The notes under the pieces are model-generated. The model ran no database searches and was not told where the DNA came from. It saw nothing but the letters and a program-made list of their open reading frames with translations. A DNA stretch of 64,000 nt. Source: Hippophae tibetana. Lineage: Eukaryota > Streptophyta > Magnoliopsida > Rosales > Elaeagnaceae. The position numbers were made by a program, and so were the translations under genes. The stretch covers positions 2,046,001-2,110,000 of the forward strand of contig JAZDXN010000013.1 in the NCBI GenBank assembly GCA_037013495.1, in the 5' to 3' direction. How positions within the stretch are numbered: the stretch's first letter is position 1; every line of letters begins with the position of its first letter. Positions 1 to 15,100 of this stretch are shown piece by piece.

Positions 1-3000
1 AGAAATTAGTTGCTTGTTATTGAAGGGGTTTTCCTAATTACAGTTGGTTCCAAAATAACGAAGAGGTCTCATTTCATATGCTACTTTTTTTATGAGAGCT
101 AATTAATCTATGCATAATTTAACGATGCAAAGTGTGAGACACACGCTCCTGGGTATCTTCCTTCAATGGCAAGGTATGTGATCGGTTAACCAAGAAACAT
201 TAAATACATACATCCACATTGCTTCTATGTATAATATTTTGTCACTTATGTTTTATCTTACACTTTCTAGTGAACAAGATATATTTGCTCGTCATTGTGG
301 CAAAACAATCTAAACAAAATAATTTTGTAGTTAGACATATTGATGGAGCATTCTATAACCTGGAACCTGTAGTTTTGATACTTCAATGTACTTGAATTAT
401 GGTCAAACTCATGATTTCATGTCAAAGTGGAGAGGCACTTCGTTGTAGATTCCTAGGTTTAGAAACACCTTATCCTTTTGCACACAACCGTGTTCAATTT
501 CATCAAGAATAGATTCATCGTCTTCTGGTCCTTGAAACTCAACAGGCCATAAAGGAGATGAAAAGGTTGGAATGCATTAAGCAAATTTTCTTGGTAACTT
601 GAGCATTTTTTATTTGGATTTTTAGATGATTTCTCTATGTGAAGTTTGAATTAATCTTTACAAACGGTACTTTCTTTGTATCATTAGTAAAAGAAATATC
701 TTCGAAACAAGCTTCTAGAAATTATTTGCTTGTTATTGAAGGGGTTTTCCTAATTACAGTTGGTTCCAAAATAACGAAGAGGTCTCATTTCATATGCTAC
801 TTTTTTTATGAGAGCTAATTAATCTATGCATAATTTAACGATGCAAAGTGTCAGACACACGCTCCTGGGTATCTTCCTTCAATGGCAAGGTACGTGATCG
901 GTTAAGCAAGAAACATTAAATACTTACATCCACATTGCTTCTATGTATAATATTTTGTCACTTATGTTTTATCTTACCCTTTCTAGTGAACAAGATATAT
1001 TTGCCCGTCATTGTAGCAAACCTATATAAACAAAATCATTTTGCAGGTAGACATATTGATGGAGCATTCTATAACTTGGAACCTGTAGTTTTGATACCTC
1101 AATGTACTTCAATTATGGTCAAGGTCATGATTGCATGTCAAAGTGGAGAGGCACTTCGTTGTAGATTCCTAGGTTTAGAAACACCTTATCCTTTTGCAAA
1201 CAACCGTGTTCAATTTCATCAAGAATAGATTCATCTTCTTCTAGTCCTTGAAACTCAACAGGCCATAAATGAGATGAAAAGGTTGGAATGCATTAAACAA
1301 ATTTTTTCGGTAACTTGAGCATTTTATATTTGGATTTTTAGATGATTTCTCTATGTGAAGTTTGTTGTAATCTTTACAAACGGTACTTTCTTTGTATCAT
1401 TAGTAAAAGAAATATCTTCGAAACAAGCTTCTAGAAATTAGTTACTTGTTATTGAAGGGGTTTTCCTAGTTACAGTTGGTTCCAAAATAACGAAGAGGTC
1501 TCATTTCATATGCTACTTTTTTTATGAGAGCTAATTAATCTATGCATAATTTAACGATGCAAAGTGTCAGACACACGCTCCTGTGTATCTTCCTTCAATG
1601 GCAAGGTACGTGATCGGTTAACCAAGAAACATTAAATACATACCTCCACATTGCTTCTATGTATAATATTTTATCACTTATGTTTTATCTTACCCTTTCT
1701 AGTGAACAAGATATATTTGCCCGTCATTGTGGCAAACCTATATAAACAAAATCATTTTGCAGGTAGACATATTGATGGAGCATTCTATAACTTGGAACCT
1801 GTAGTTTTGATACCTCAATGTACTTCAATTATGGTCAAACTCATGATTTCATGTCAAAGCGGAGAGGCACTTCGTTGTAGATTCCTAGGTTTAGAAACAC
1901 CTTATCCTTTTGCATACAACCGTGTTCAATTTCATCAAGAATAGATTCATCTTCTTCTAGTCCTTGAAACTCAACAGGCCATAAAGGAGATGAAAAGATT
2001 TGAATGCATTAAGCAAATTTTTTTGGTAACTTGAGCATTTTATATTTGGGTTTTTAGTCAATTTCTCTATGTGAAGTTTGAAGTAATCTTTACAAACGGT
2101 ACTTTCTTTGTATTATTAGTAAAAGAAATATCTTCGAAACAAGCTTCTAGAAATTAGTTGCTTGTTATTGAAGGGGTTTTCCTAATTACAGTTGGTTCCA
2201 AAATAACGAAGAGGTCTCATTTCATATGCTACTTTTTTTATGAGAGCTAATTAATCTATGCATAATTTAACGATGCAAAGTGTCAGACACACGCTCCTGT
2301 GTATCTTCCTTCAATGGCAAGGTACGTGATCGGTTAACCAAGAAACATTAAATACATACCTCCACATTGCTTCTATGTATAATTTTTTGTCACTTATGTT
2401 TTATCTTACCCTTTCTAGTGAACAAGATATATTTGCCCGTCATTGTGGCAAACCTATATAAACAAAATCATTTTGTAGGTAGACATATTGATGGAGCATT
2501 CTATAACTTGGAACCTGTAGTTTTGATACCTCAATGTACTTCAATTATGGTCAAACTCATGATTGCATGTCAAAGCGGAGAGGCACTTCGTTGTAGATTC
2601 CTAGGTTTAGAAACACCTTATCCTTTTGCACACAACCGTGTTCAATTTCATCAAGAATAGATTCATCTTCTTCTGGTCCTTGAAACTCAACAGGCCATAA
2701 AGGAGATGAAAAGGTTGGAATGCATTAAGCAAATTTTCTTGGTAACTTGAGCATTTTTTATTTGGATTTTTAGATGATTTCTCTATGTGAAGTTTGAATT
2801 AATCTTTACAAACGGTACTTTCTTTGTATCATTAGTAAAAGAAATATCTTCGAAACAAGCTTCTAGAAATTATTTGCTTGTTATTGAAGGGGTTTTCCTA
2901 ATTACAGTTGGTTCCAAAATAACGAAGAGGTCTCATTTCATATGCTACTTTTTTAATGAGAGCTAATTAATCTATGCATAATTTAACGATGCAAACTATC

Positions 3001-6000
3001 GGACACACGCTCCTGCGTATCTTCCTTCAATGGCAAGGTACGTGATCGGTGAACCACCAAACATTAAATACTTACATCCACATTGCTTCTATGTATAATA
3101 TTTTGGCACTTATGTTTTATCTTACACTTTCTAGCGAACAAGATATCTTTGCTCGTCATTGTGGCAAAACAATCTAAACAAAATAATTTTGCAGTTAGAC
3201 ATATTGATGGAGCATTCTATAACTTGGAACCTGTAGTTTTGATACCTCAATGTACTTCAATTATGGTCAAACTCATGATTGCATGTCAAAGCGGAGAGGC
3301 ACTTCGTTGTAGATTCCTAGGTTTAGAAACACCTTATCCTTTTGCACACAACCGTGTTCAATTTCATCAAGAATAGATTCATCTTCTTCTGGTCCTTGAA
3401 ACTCAACAGGCCATAAAGGAGATGAAAAGGTTGGAATGCATTAAGCAAATTTTCTTGGTAACTTGAGCATTTTTTATTTGGATTTTTAGATGATTTCTCT
3501 ATGTGAAGTTTGAATTAATCTTTACAAACGGTACTTTCTTTGTATCATTAGTAAAAGAAATATCTTCGAAACAAGCTTCTAGAAATTAGTTACTTGTTAT
3601 TGAAGGGGTTTTCCTAGTTACAGTTTTTTCCAAAATAACGAAGAGGTCTCATTTCATATGATACTTTTTTTATGAGAGCTAATTAATCTATGCATAATTT
3701 AACGATGCAAAGTGTCAGACACACGCTCCAGTGTATCTTCCTTCAATGGCAAGGTACGTGATCGGTTAACCAAGAAACATTAAATACATACCTCCACATT
3801 GCTTCTATGTATAATATTTTGTCACTTATGTTTTATCTTACCCTTTCTAGTGAACAAGATATATTTGCCCGTCATTGTGGCAAACCTATATAAACAAAAT
3901 CATTTTGCAGGTAGACATATTGATGGAGCATTCTATAACTTGGAACCTGTAGTTTTGATACCTCAATGTACTTCAATTATGGTCAAACTCATGATTGCAT
4001 GTCAAATCGGAGAGGCACTTCGTTGTAGATTCCTAGGTTTAGAAACACCTTATCCTTTTGCATACAACCGTGTTCAATTTCATCAAGAATAGATTCATCT
4101 TCTTCTAGTTCTTGAAACTCAACAGGCCATAAATGAGATGAAAAGGTTGGAATGCATTAAGCAAATTTTTTTGGTAACTTGAGCATTTTATATTTGGATT
4201 TTTAGATGATTTCTCTATGTGAAGTTTGTAGTAATCTTTACAAACGGTACTTTCTTTGTATCATTAGTAAAAGAAATATCTTCGAAACAAGCTTCTGGAA
4301 ATTAGTTACTTGTTATTGAAGGGGTTTTCCTAGTTACAGTTGGTTCCAAAATAACGAAGAGGTCTCATTTCATATGCTACTTTTTTAATGAGAGCTAATT
4401 AATCTATGCATAATTTAACGATGCAAAGTGTCAGACACACGCTCCTGTGTATCTTCCTTCAATGGCAAGGTACGTGATCGGTTAACCAAGAAACATTAAA
4501 TACATACCTCCACATTGCTTCTATGTATAATTTTTTGTCACTTATGTTTTATCTTACCCTTTCTAGTGAACAAGATATATTTGCCCGTCATTGTGGCAAA
4601 CCTATATAAACAAAATCATTTTGCAGGTAGACATATTGATGGAGCATTCTATAACTTGGAACCTGTAGTTTTGATACCTCAATGTACTTCAATTATGGTC
4701 AAACTCATGATTGCATGTCAAAGCGGAGAGGCACTTCGTTGTAGATTCCTAGGTTTAGAAACACCTTATCCTTTTGCAAACAACCGTGTTCAATTTCATC
4801 AAGAATAGATTCATCTTCTTCTAGTCCTTGAAACTCAACAGGCCATAAATGAGATGAAAAGGTTGGAATGCATTAAACAAATTTTTTTGGTAACTTGAGC
4901 ATTTTATATTTGGATTTTTAGATGATTTCTCTATGTGAAGTTTGTAGTAATCTTTACAAACGATACTTTCTTTGTATCATTAGTAAAAGAAATATCTTCG
5001 AAACAAGCTTCTGGAAATTAGTTACTTGTTATTGAAGGGGTTTTCCTAGTTACAGTTGGTTCCAAAATAACGAAGAGGTCTCATTTCATATGCTACTTTT
5101 TTTATGAGAGCTAATTAATCTATGCATAATTTAACGATGCAAAGTGTCAGACACACGCTCCTGTGTATCTTCCTTCAATGGCAAGGTACGTGATCGGTTA
5201 ACCAAGAAACATTAAATACATACCTCCACATTGCTTCTATGTATAATTTTTTGTCACTTATGTTTTATCTTACCCTTTCTAGTGAACAAGATATATTTGC
5301 CCGTCATTGTGGCAAACCTATATAAACAAAATCATTTTGCAGGTAGACATATTGATGGAGCATTCTATAACTTGGAACCTGTAGTTTTGATACCTCAATG
5401 TACTTCAATTATGGTCAAACTCATGATTGCATGTCAAAGCGGAGAGGCACTTCGTTGTAGATTCCTAGGTTTAGAAACACCTTATCCTTTTGCACACAAC
5501 CGTGTTCAATTTCATCAAGAATAGATTCATCTTCTTCTGGTCCTTGAAACTCAACAGGCCATAAAGGAGATGAAAAGGTTGGAATGCATTAAGCAAATTT
5601 TCTTGGTAACTTGAGCATTTTTTATTTGGATTTTTAGATGATTTCTCTATGTGAAGTTTGAATTAATCTTTACAAACGGTACTTTCTTTGTATCATTAGT
5701 AAAAGAAATATCTTCGAAACAAGCTTCTAGAAATTATTTGCTTGTTATTGAAGGGGTTTTCCTAATTACAGTTGGTTCCAAAATAACGAAGAGGTCTCAT
5801 TTCATATGCTACTTTTTTTATGAGAGCTAATTAATCTATGCATAATTTAACGATGCAAAGTGTCAGACACACGCTCCTGGGTATCTTCCTTCAATGGCAA
5901 GGTACGTGATCGGTTAACCAAGAAACATTAAATACTTACATCCACATTGCTTCTATGTATAATATTTTGTCACTTATGTTTTATCTTACCCTTTCTAGTG

Positions 6001-7159
6001 AACAAGATATATTTGCCCGTCATTGTGGCAAACCTATATAAACAAAATCATTTTGCAGGTAGACATATTGATGGAGCATTCTATAACTTGGAATCTGTAG
6101 TTTTGATACCTCAATGTACTTCAATTATGGTCAAAGTCATGATTGCATGTCAAAGCGGAGAGGCACTTCGTTGTAGATTCCTAGGTTTAGAAACACCTTA
6201 TCCTTTTGCAAACAACCGTGTTCAATTTCATCAAGAATAGATTCATCTTCTTCTAGTCCTTGAAACTCAACAGGCCATAAATGAGATGAAAAGGTTGGAA
6301 TGCATTAAACAAATTTTTTCGGTAACTTGAGCATTTTATATTTGGATTTTTAGATGATTTCTCTATGTGAAGTTTGTTGTAATCTTTACAAACGGTACTT
6401 TCTTTGTATCATTAGTAAAAGAAATATCTTCGAAACAAGCTTCTAGAAATTAGTTACTTGTTATTGAAGGGGTTTTCCTAGTTACAGTTGGTTCCAAAAT
6501 AACGAAGAGGTCTCATTTCATATGCTACTTTTTTATGAGAGCTAATTAATCTATGCATAATTTAACGATGCAAAGTGTCAGACACACGCTCCTGTGTATA
6601 TTCCTTCAATGGCAAGGTACGTGATCGGTTAACCAAGAAACATTAAATACATACCTCCACATTGCTTCTATGTATAATATTTTATCACTTATGTTTTATC
6701 TTACCCTTTCTAGTGAACAAGATATATTTGCCCGTCATTGTGGCAAACCTATATAAACAAAATCATTTTGCAGGTAGACATATTGATGGAGCATTCTATA
6801 ACTTGGAACCTGTAGTTTTGATACCTCAATGTACTTCAATTATGGTCAAACTCATGATTTCATGTCAAAGCGGAGAGGCACTTCGTTGTAGATTCCTAGG
6901 TTTAGAAACACCTTATCCTTTTGCATACAACCGTGTTCAATTTCATCAAGAATAGATTCATCTTCTTCTAGTCCTTGAAACTCAACAGGCCATAAAGGAG
7001 ATGAAAAGATTTGAATGCATTAAGCAAATTTTTTTGGTAACTTGAGCATTTTATATTTGGGTTTTTAGTCAATTTCTCTATGTGAAGTTTGAAGTAATCT
7101 TTACAAACGGTACTTTCTTTGTATTATTAGTAAAAGAAATATCTTCGAAACAAGCTTCT
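1..7159 (+). repeat. Block 1: units 1-10, A-rich
   Basis: Unit starts and types: 1 (A-like 5' part joined to a B-like middle, open frame broken by a TGA), 717 A, 1433 A, 2149 A, 2865 B, 3581 A, 4297 A, 5013 A, 5729 A, 6445 A (715 bp). Units 717-2148 and 5729-7159 are the same two-unit pair, 5012 bp apart: both first members end with 'cggtaac' and 'gtttgttgtaatc', and both second members carry 'ttttatcac', 'gatttcatg' and 'tattattag'. The units at 717, 2865 and 5729 open with 'agaaattatttgc', a rare G-to-T variant. Confidence 0.9.
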
Positions 7160-10100
7160 AGAAATTAGTTGCTTGTTATTGAAGGGGTTTTCCTAATTAC
7201 AGTTGATTCCAAAATAACGAAGAGGTCTCATTGCATATGCTACTTTTTTTATGAGAGCTAATTAATCTATGCATAATTTAACGATGCAAACTATCGGACA
7301 CACGCTCCTGCGTATCTTCCTTCAATGGCAAGGTACGTGATCGGTGAACCACCAAACATTAAATACTTACATCCACATTGCTTCTATGTATAATATTTTG
7401 TCACTTATGTTTTATCTTACACTTTCTAGCGAACAAGATATCTTTGCTCGTCATTGTGGCAAAACAATCTAAACAAAATAATTTTGCAGTTAGACATATT
7501 GATGGAGCATTCTATAACCTGGAACCTGTAGCTTTGATACCTCAATGTACTTGAATTATGGTCAAACTCATGATTTCATGTCAAAGCGGAGAGGCACTTC
7601 GTTGTAGATTCCTATGTTTAGAAACACCTTATCCTTTTGCACACAACCGTGTTCAATTTCATCAAGAATAGATTCATCTTCTTCTGGTCCTTGAAACTCA
7701 ACAGGCCATAAAGGAGATGAAAAGGTTGGAATGCATTAAGCAAATTTTCTTGGTAACTTGAGCATTTTATATTTGGATTTTTAGATGATTTCTCTATGTG
7801 AAGTTTGAAGTAATCTTTACAAACGGTACTTTCTTTGTATCATTAGTAAAAGAAATATCTTCGAAACAAGCTTCTAGAAATTAGTTACTTGTTATTGAAG
7901 GGGTTTTCCTAATTACAGTTGGTTCCAAAATAACGAAGATGTCTCATTTCATATGCTACTTTTTTTATCACAGCTAATTAATCTACGCATAATTTAACGA
8001 TGCAAAGTGTCAGACACACGCTCCTGCGTATCTTCCTTCAATGGCAAGGTACGTGATCGGTTAACCAAGAAACATTAAATACATACCTCCACATTGCTTC
8101 TATGTATAATATTTTGTCACTTATGTTTTATCTTACCCTTTCTAGTGAACAAGATATATTTGCCCGTCATTGTGGCAAACCTATATAAACAAAATCATTT
8201 TGCAGGTAGACATATTGATAGAGCATTCTATAACTTGGAACCTGTAGTTTTGATACCTCAATGTACTTCAATTATGGTCAAACTCATGATTGCATGTCAA
8301 AGCGGAGAGGCACTTCGTTGTAGATTCCTAGGTTTAGAAACACCTTATCCTTTTGCATACAACCGTGTTCAATTTCATCAAGAATAGATTCATCTTCTTC
8401 TAGTTCTTGAAACTCAACAGGCCATAAATGAGATGAAAAAGTTGGAATGCATTAAGCAAATTTTTTTGGTAACTTGAGAATTTTATATTTGGATTTTTAG
8501 ATGATTTCTCTATGTGAAGTTTGAAGTAATCTTTACAAACGGTACTTTCTTTGTATCATTAGTAAAAGAAATATCTTCGAAACAAGCTTCTAGAAATTAG
8601 TTGCTTGTTATTGAAGGGGTTTTCCTAATTACAGTTGATTCCAAAATAACGAAGAGGTCTCATTTCATATGATACTTTTTTTATGAGAGCTAATTAATCT
8701 ATGCATAATTTAACGATGCAAAGTGTCAGACACACGCTCCTGTGTATCTTCCTTCAATGGCAAGGTACGTGATCGGTTAACCAAGAAACATTAAATACAT
8801 ACCTCCACATTGCTTCTATGTATAATTTTTTGTCACTTATGTTTTATCTTACCCTTTCTAGTGAACAAGATATATTTGCCCGTCATTGTGGCAAACCTAT
8901 ATAAACAAAATCATTTTGCTGGTAGACATATTGATGGAGCATTCTATAACTTGGAACCTGTAGTTTTGATACCTCAATGTACTTCAATTATGGTCAAACT
9001 CATGATTGCATGTCAAAGCGGAGAGGCACTTCGTTGTAGATTCCTAGGTTTAGAAACACCTTATCCTTTTGCACACAACCGTGTTCAATTTCATCAAGAA
9101 TAGATTCATCTTCTTCTGGTCCTTGAAACTCAACAGGCCATAAAGGAGATGAAAAGGTTGGAATGCATTAAGCAAATTTACTTGGTAACTTGAGCATTTT
9201 TTATTTGGATTTTTAGATGATTTCTCTATGTGAAGTTTGAATTAATCTTTACAAACGGTACTTTCTTTGTATCATTAGTAAAAGAAATATCTTCGAAACA
9301 AGCTTCTAGAAATTAGTTGCTTGTTATTGAAGGGGTTTTCCTAATTACAGTTGGTTCCAAAATAACGAAGAGGTCTCATTTCATATGCTACTTTTTTTAT
9401 GAGAGCTAATTAATCTATGCATAATTTAACGATGCAAAGTGTCAGACACACGCTCCTGGGTATCTTCCTTCAATGGCAAGGTACGTGATCGGTTAACCAA
9501 GAAACATTAAATAATTACATCCACATTGCTTCTATGTTTAATATTTTGCCACTTATGTTTTATCTTACCCTTTCTAGTGAACAAGATATATTTGCCCGTC
9601 ATTGTGGCAAACCTATATAAACAAAATCATTTTGCAGGTAGACATATTGATGGAGCATTCTATAACTTGGAACCTGTAGTTTTGATACCTCAATGTACTT
9701 CAATTATTTTCAAAGTCATGATTGCATGTCAAAGCGGAGAGGCACTTCGTTGTAGATTCCTAGGTTTAGAAACACCTTATCCTTTTGCAAACAACCGTGT
9801 TCAATTTCATCAAGAATAGATTCATCTTCTTCTAGTCCTTGAAACTCAACAGGCCATAAATGAGATGAAAAGGTTGGAATGCATTAAACAAATTTTTTCG
9901 GTAACTTGAGCATTTTATATTTGGATTTTTAGATGATTTCTCTATGTGAAGTTTGTTGTAATCTTTACAAACGGTACTTTCTTTGTATCATTAGTAAAAG
10001 AAATATCTTCGAAACAAGCTTCTAGAAATTAGTTACTTGTTATTGAAGGGGTTTTCCTAGTTACAGTTGGTTCCAAAATAACGAAGAGGTCTCATTTCAT

Positions 10101-12170
10101 ATGCTACTTTTTTTATGAGAGCTAATTAATCTATGCATAATTTAACGATACAAAGTGTCAGACACACGCTCCTGTGTATCTTCCTTCAATGGCAAGGTAC
10201 GTGATCGGTTAACCAAGAAACATTAAATACATACCTCCACATTGCTTCTATGTATAATATTTTGTCACTTATGTTTTATCTTACCCTTTCTAGCGAACAA
10301 GATATATTTGCCCGTCATTGTGGCAAACCTATATAAACAAAATCATTTTGCAGGTAGACATATTGATGGAGCATTCTATAACTTGGAACCTGTAGTTTTG
10401 ATACCTCAATGTACTTCAATTATGGTCAAACTCATGATTGCATGTCAAAGCGGAGAGGCACTTCGTTGTAGATTCCTAGGTTTAGAAACACCTTATCCTT
10501 TTGCATACAACCGTGTTCAGTTTCATCAAGAATAGATTCATCTTCTTCTGGTCCTTGAAACTCAACAGGTCATAAAGGAGAAGAAAAGGTTGGAATGCAT
10601 TAAGCAAGTTTTTTTGGTAACTTGAGCATTTTATATTTGGGTTTTTAGTCGATTTCTCTATGTGAAGTTTGAATTAATCTTTACAAACGGTACTTTCTTT
10701 GTATCATTAGTAAAAGAAATATCTTCGAAACAAGCTTCTAGAAATTAGTTGCTTGTTATTGAAGGGGTTTTCCTAATTACAGTGGTTCCAAAATAACGAA
10801 GATGTCTCATTTCATATGCTACTTTTTTTATGAGAGCTAATTAATCTATGCATAATTAAACGATGCAAACTATCGGACACACGCTCCTGCGTATCTTCCT
10901 TCAATGGCAAGGTACGTGATCGGTGAACCACCAAACATTAAATACTTACATCCACATTGCTACTATGTATAATATTTTGTCACTTATGTTTTATCTTACA
11001 CTTTCTAGCGAACAAGATATCTTTGCTCGTCATTGTGGCAAAACAATCTAAACAAAATAATTTTGCAGTTAGACATATTGATGGAGCATTCTATAACCTG
11101 GAACCTGTAGTTTTGATACCTCAATGTACTTCAATTATGTTCAAACTCATGATTGCATGTCAAAGCGGAGAGGCACTTCGTTGTAGATTCCTAGGTTTAG
11201 AAACACCTTATCCTTTTGCACACAACCGTGTTCAATTTCATCAAGAATAGATTCATCTTCTTCTCGTCCTTGAAACTCAATAGGGCATAAAGGAGATGAA
11301 AAGGTTGGAATGCATCAAGCAAGTTTTTTTGGTAACTTGAGCATTTTATATTTGGGTTTTTAGTCAATTTCGCTATGTGAAGTTTGAAGTAATCTATACA
11401 AACGGTACTTTCTTTGTATCATTAGTAAAAGAAATATCTTCGAAACAAGCTTCTAGAAATTAGTTGCTTGTTATTGAGGGGGTTTTCCTAATTACACATG
11501 GTTCCAAAATAACGAAGAGGTCTCATTTCATATGCTACTTTTTTGTTGAGAGCTAATTAATCTATGCATAATTTAACGATGCAAACTGTCGGACACACGC
11601 TCCTGCGTATCTTCCATCAATGAAAAAGTACGTGATCGGTTAACCAAGAAACATTAAATACTTACATCCACATTGCTTCTATGTATAATATTTTGTCACT
11701 TACGTTTTATCTTACCCTTTCTAGTGAACAAGATATATTTGCCCGTCATTGTGGCAAACCTATATAAACAAAATCATTTTGCAGGTAGACATATTGATGG
11801 AGCATTCTATAACTTGGAACCTGTAGTTTTGATACCTCAATGTACTTCAATTATGGTCAAACTCATGATTGCATGTCAAAACGGAGAGGCACTGTGTTGT
11901 AGATTCCTAGGTTTAGAAACACCTTATCCTTTTGCATACAACCTTGTTCAATTTCATCAAGAATAGATTCATCTTCTTCTAGTCCTTGAAACTCAACAGG
12001 CCATAAAGGAGATGAAAAGATTTGAATGCATTAAGCAAATTCTTTTGGTAACTTGAGCATTTTATATTTGGGTTTTTAGTCAATTTCTCTATGTGAAGTT
12101 TGAAGTAATCTTTACAAACGGTACTTTCTTTGTATCATTAGTAAAAGAAATATCTTCGAAACAAGCTTCT
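7160..12170 (+). repeat. Block 2: units 11-17, A with two B units
   Basis: Unit starts: 7160 B (frame closed by TGA), 7876 A, 8592 A, 9308 A, 10024 A (with tagcg), 10740 B (715 bp, 'acagtggttcc'), 11455 A-type middle with an unusual 5' half. The unit at 7876 opens with 'gaagatgtctc' and 'tttatcacagc', a signature that returns at 12887 and 19333, each time directly after a B unit with a TGA. The unit at 9308 is the third member of the lineage seen at 717 and 5729. Confidence 0.9.
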
Positions 12171-15100
12171 AGAAATTAGTTGCTTGTTATTGAAGGGGTT
12201 TTCCTAATTACAGTTGATTCCAAAATAACGAAGAGGTCTCATTTCATATGCTACTTTTTTTATGAGAGCTAATTAATCTATGCATAATTTAACGATGCAA
12301 ACTATCGGACACACGCTCCTGCGTATCTTCCTTCAATGGCAAGGTACGTGATCGGTGAACCACCAAACATTAAATACTTACATCCACATTGCTTCTATGT
12401 ATAATATTTTGTCACTTATGTTTTATCTTACACTTTCTAGCGAACAAGATATCTTTACTCGTCATTGTGGCAAAACAATCTAAACAAAATAATTTTGCAG
12501 TTAGACATATTGATGGAGCATTCTATAACCTGGAACCTGTAGTTTTGATACCTCAATGTACTTGAATTATGGTCAAACTCATGATTTCATGTCAAAGCGG
12601 AGAGGCACTTCGTTGTAGATTCCTAGGTTTAGAAACACCTTATCCTTTTGCACACAACCGTGTTCAATTTCATCAAGAATAGATTCATCTTCTTCTGGTC
12701 CTTGAAACTCAACAGGCCATAAAGGAGATGAAAAGGTTGGAATGCATTAAGCAAATTTTCTTGGTAACTTGAGCATTTTTTATTTGGATTTTTAGATGAT
12801 TTCTCTATGTGAAGTTTGAAGTAATCTTTACAAACGGTACTTTCTTTGTATCATTAGTAAAAGAAATATCTTCGAAACAAGCTTCTAGAAATTAGTTACT
12901 TGTTATTGAAGGGGTTTTCCTAATTACAGTTGGTTCCAAAATAACGAAGATGTCTCATTTCATATGCTACTTTTTTTATCACAGCTAATTAATCTACGCA
13001 TAATTTAACGATGCAAAGTGTCAGACACATGCTCCTGCGTATCTTCCTTCAATGGCAAGGTACGTGATCGGTTAACCACGAAACATTAAATACTTACATC
13101 CACATTGCTTCTATGTATAATATTTTGTCACTTATGTTTTATCTAACACTTTCTAGCGAACAAGATATATTTGCTCGTCATTGTGGCAAACCTATCGAAA
13201 CAAAATCATTTTGCAGGTAGACATATTGATGGAGCATTCTATAACTTGGAACCTGTAGTTTTGATACCTCAATGTACTTCAATTATGGTCAAACTCATGA
13301 TTGCATGTCAAAGCGGAGAGGCACTTCGTTGTAGATTCCTAGGTTTAGAAACACCTTATCATTTTGCACACAAACGTGTTCAATTTCATCAAGAATAGAT
13401 TCATCTTCTTCTGGTCCTTGAAACTCAACAGGCCATAAAGGAGATGAAAAGGTTGGAATGCATTAAGCAAGTTTTTTTGGTAACTTGAGCATTTTATATT
13501 TGGGTTTTTAGTCAATTTCGCTATGTGAAGTTTGAAGTAATCTTTACAAACGGTACTTTCTTTGTATCATTAGTAAAAGAAATATCTTCGAAACAAGCTT
13601 CTAGAAATTAGTTGCTTGTTATTGAAGGGGTTTTCCTAATTACAGTTGATTCCAAAATAACGAAGAGGTCTCCTTTCATATGCTACTTTTTTTATGAGAG
13701 CTAATTAATCTATGCATAATTTAACGATGTAAACTGTCGGACACACGCTCCTGCGTATCTTCCTTCAATGGCAAGGTACGTGATCGGTGAACCACGAAAC
13801 ATTAAATACTTACATCCACATTGCTTCTATGTATAATATTTTGTCACTTATGTTTTATCTAACACTTTCTAGCGAACAAGATATATTTGCTCGTCATTGT
13901 GGCAAACCTATCGAAACAAAATCATTTTGCAGGTAGACATATTGATGGAGCATTCTATAACTTGGAACCAGTAGTTTTGATACCTCAATGTACTTCAATT
14001 ATGGTCAAACTCATGATTAATTGCATGTCAAAGCGGAGTGGGACTTCGTTGTAGAATCCTAGGTTTAGAAACACCTTATCCTTTTGCACACAACCGTGTT
14101 CAGTTTCATCAAGAATAGATTCATCTTCTTCTGGTCCTTGAAACTCAACAAGCCATAAAGGAGAAGAAAAGGTTGGAATGCATTAAGCAAGTTTTTTTGG
14201 TAACTTGAGCATTTTATATTTGGGTTTTTAGTCGATTTCTCTATGTGAAGTTTGAAGTAATCTTTACAAACGGTACTTTCTTTGTATCATTAGTAAAAGA
14301 AATATCTTCGAAACAAGCTTCTAGAAATTAGTTGCTTGTTATTGAAAGGGTTTTCCTAATTACAGTTGGTTCCAAAATAACGAAGATGTCTCATTTCATA
14401 TGCTACTTTTTTTATGAGAGCTAATTATTCTATGCATAATTTAACGATGCAAAGTGTCAGACACACGCTCCTAGGTATCTTCCTTCAATGGTAAGGTACG
14501 TGATCGGTTAACCAAGAAACATTAAATACTTACATCCACATTGCTTCTATGTATAATATTTTGTCACTTATGTTTTATCTTAATCTTTCTAGTGAACAAG
14601 ATATATTTGCCCGTCATTGTGGCAAACCTATATAAACAAAATCATTTTGCAGGTAGACATATTGATGGAGCATTCTATAACTTGGAACCTGTAGTTTTGA
14701 TACCTCAATGTACTTCAATTATGGTCAAACTCATGATTGCATGTCAAAGCAGAGAGGGACTTCGTTGTAGATTCCTAGGTTTAGAAACACCATATCCTTT
14801 TGCACACAACCGTGTTCAGTTTCATCAAGAATAGATTCATCTTCTTCTGGTCCTTGAAACTCAACAGGTCATAAAGGAGAAGAAAAGGTTGGAATGCATT
14901 AAGCAAGTTTTTTTGGTAACTTGAGCATTTTATATTTGGGTTTTTAGTCTATTTCTCTATGTGAAGTTTGAAGTAATCTTTACAAACGGTACTTTCTTTG
15001 TATCATTAGTAAAAGAAATATCTTCGAAACAAGCTTCTAGAAATTAGTTGCTTGTTATTGAAGGGGTTTTCCTAATTACAGTTGGTTCCAAAATAACGAA

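Noticed and set aside
935-1228. 97-codon open frame as a protein-coding gene repeated in most units
   Set aside because: It starts at TTG, the first ATG is at codon 61, residues vary freely between units, several units have stops or frameshifts, and no domain is recognised. Satellite homogenisation explains its recurrence.
13171-13398. 75-codon open frame of type C units as a separate gene family
   Set aside because: It is the same frame shortened by a TAA in 'atctaacac', and again starts with TTG.
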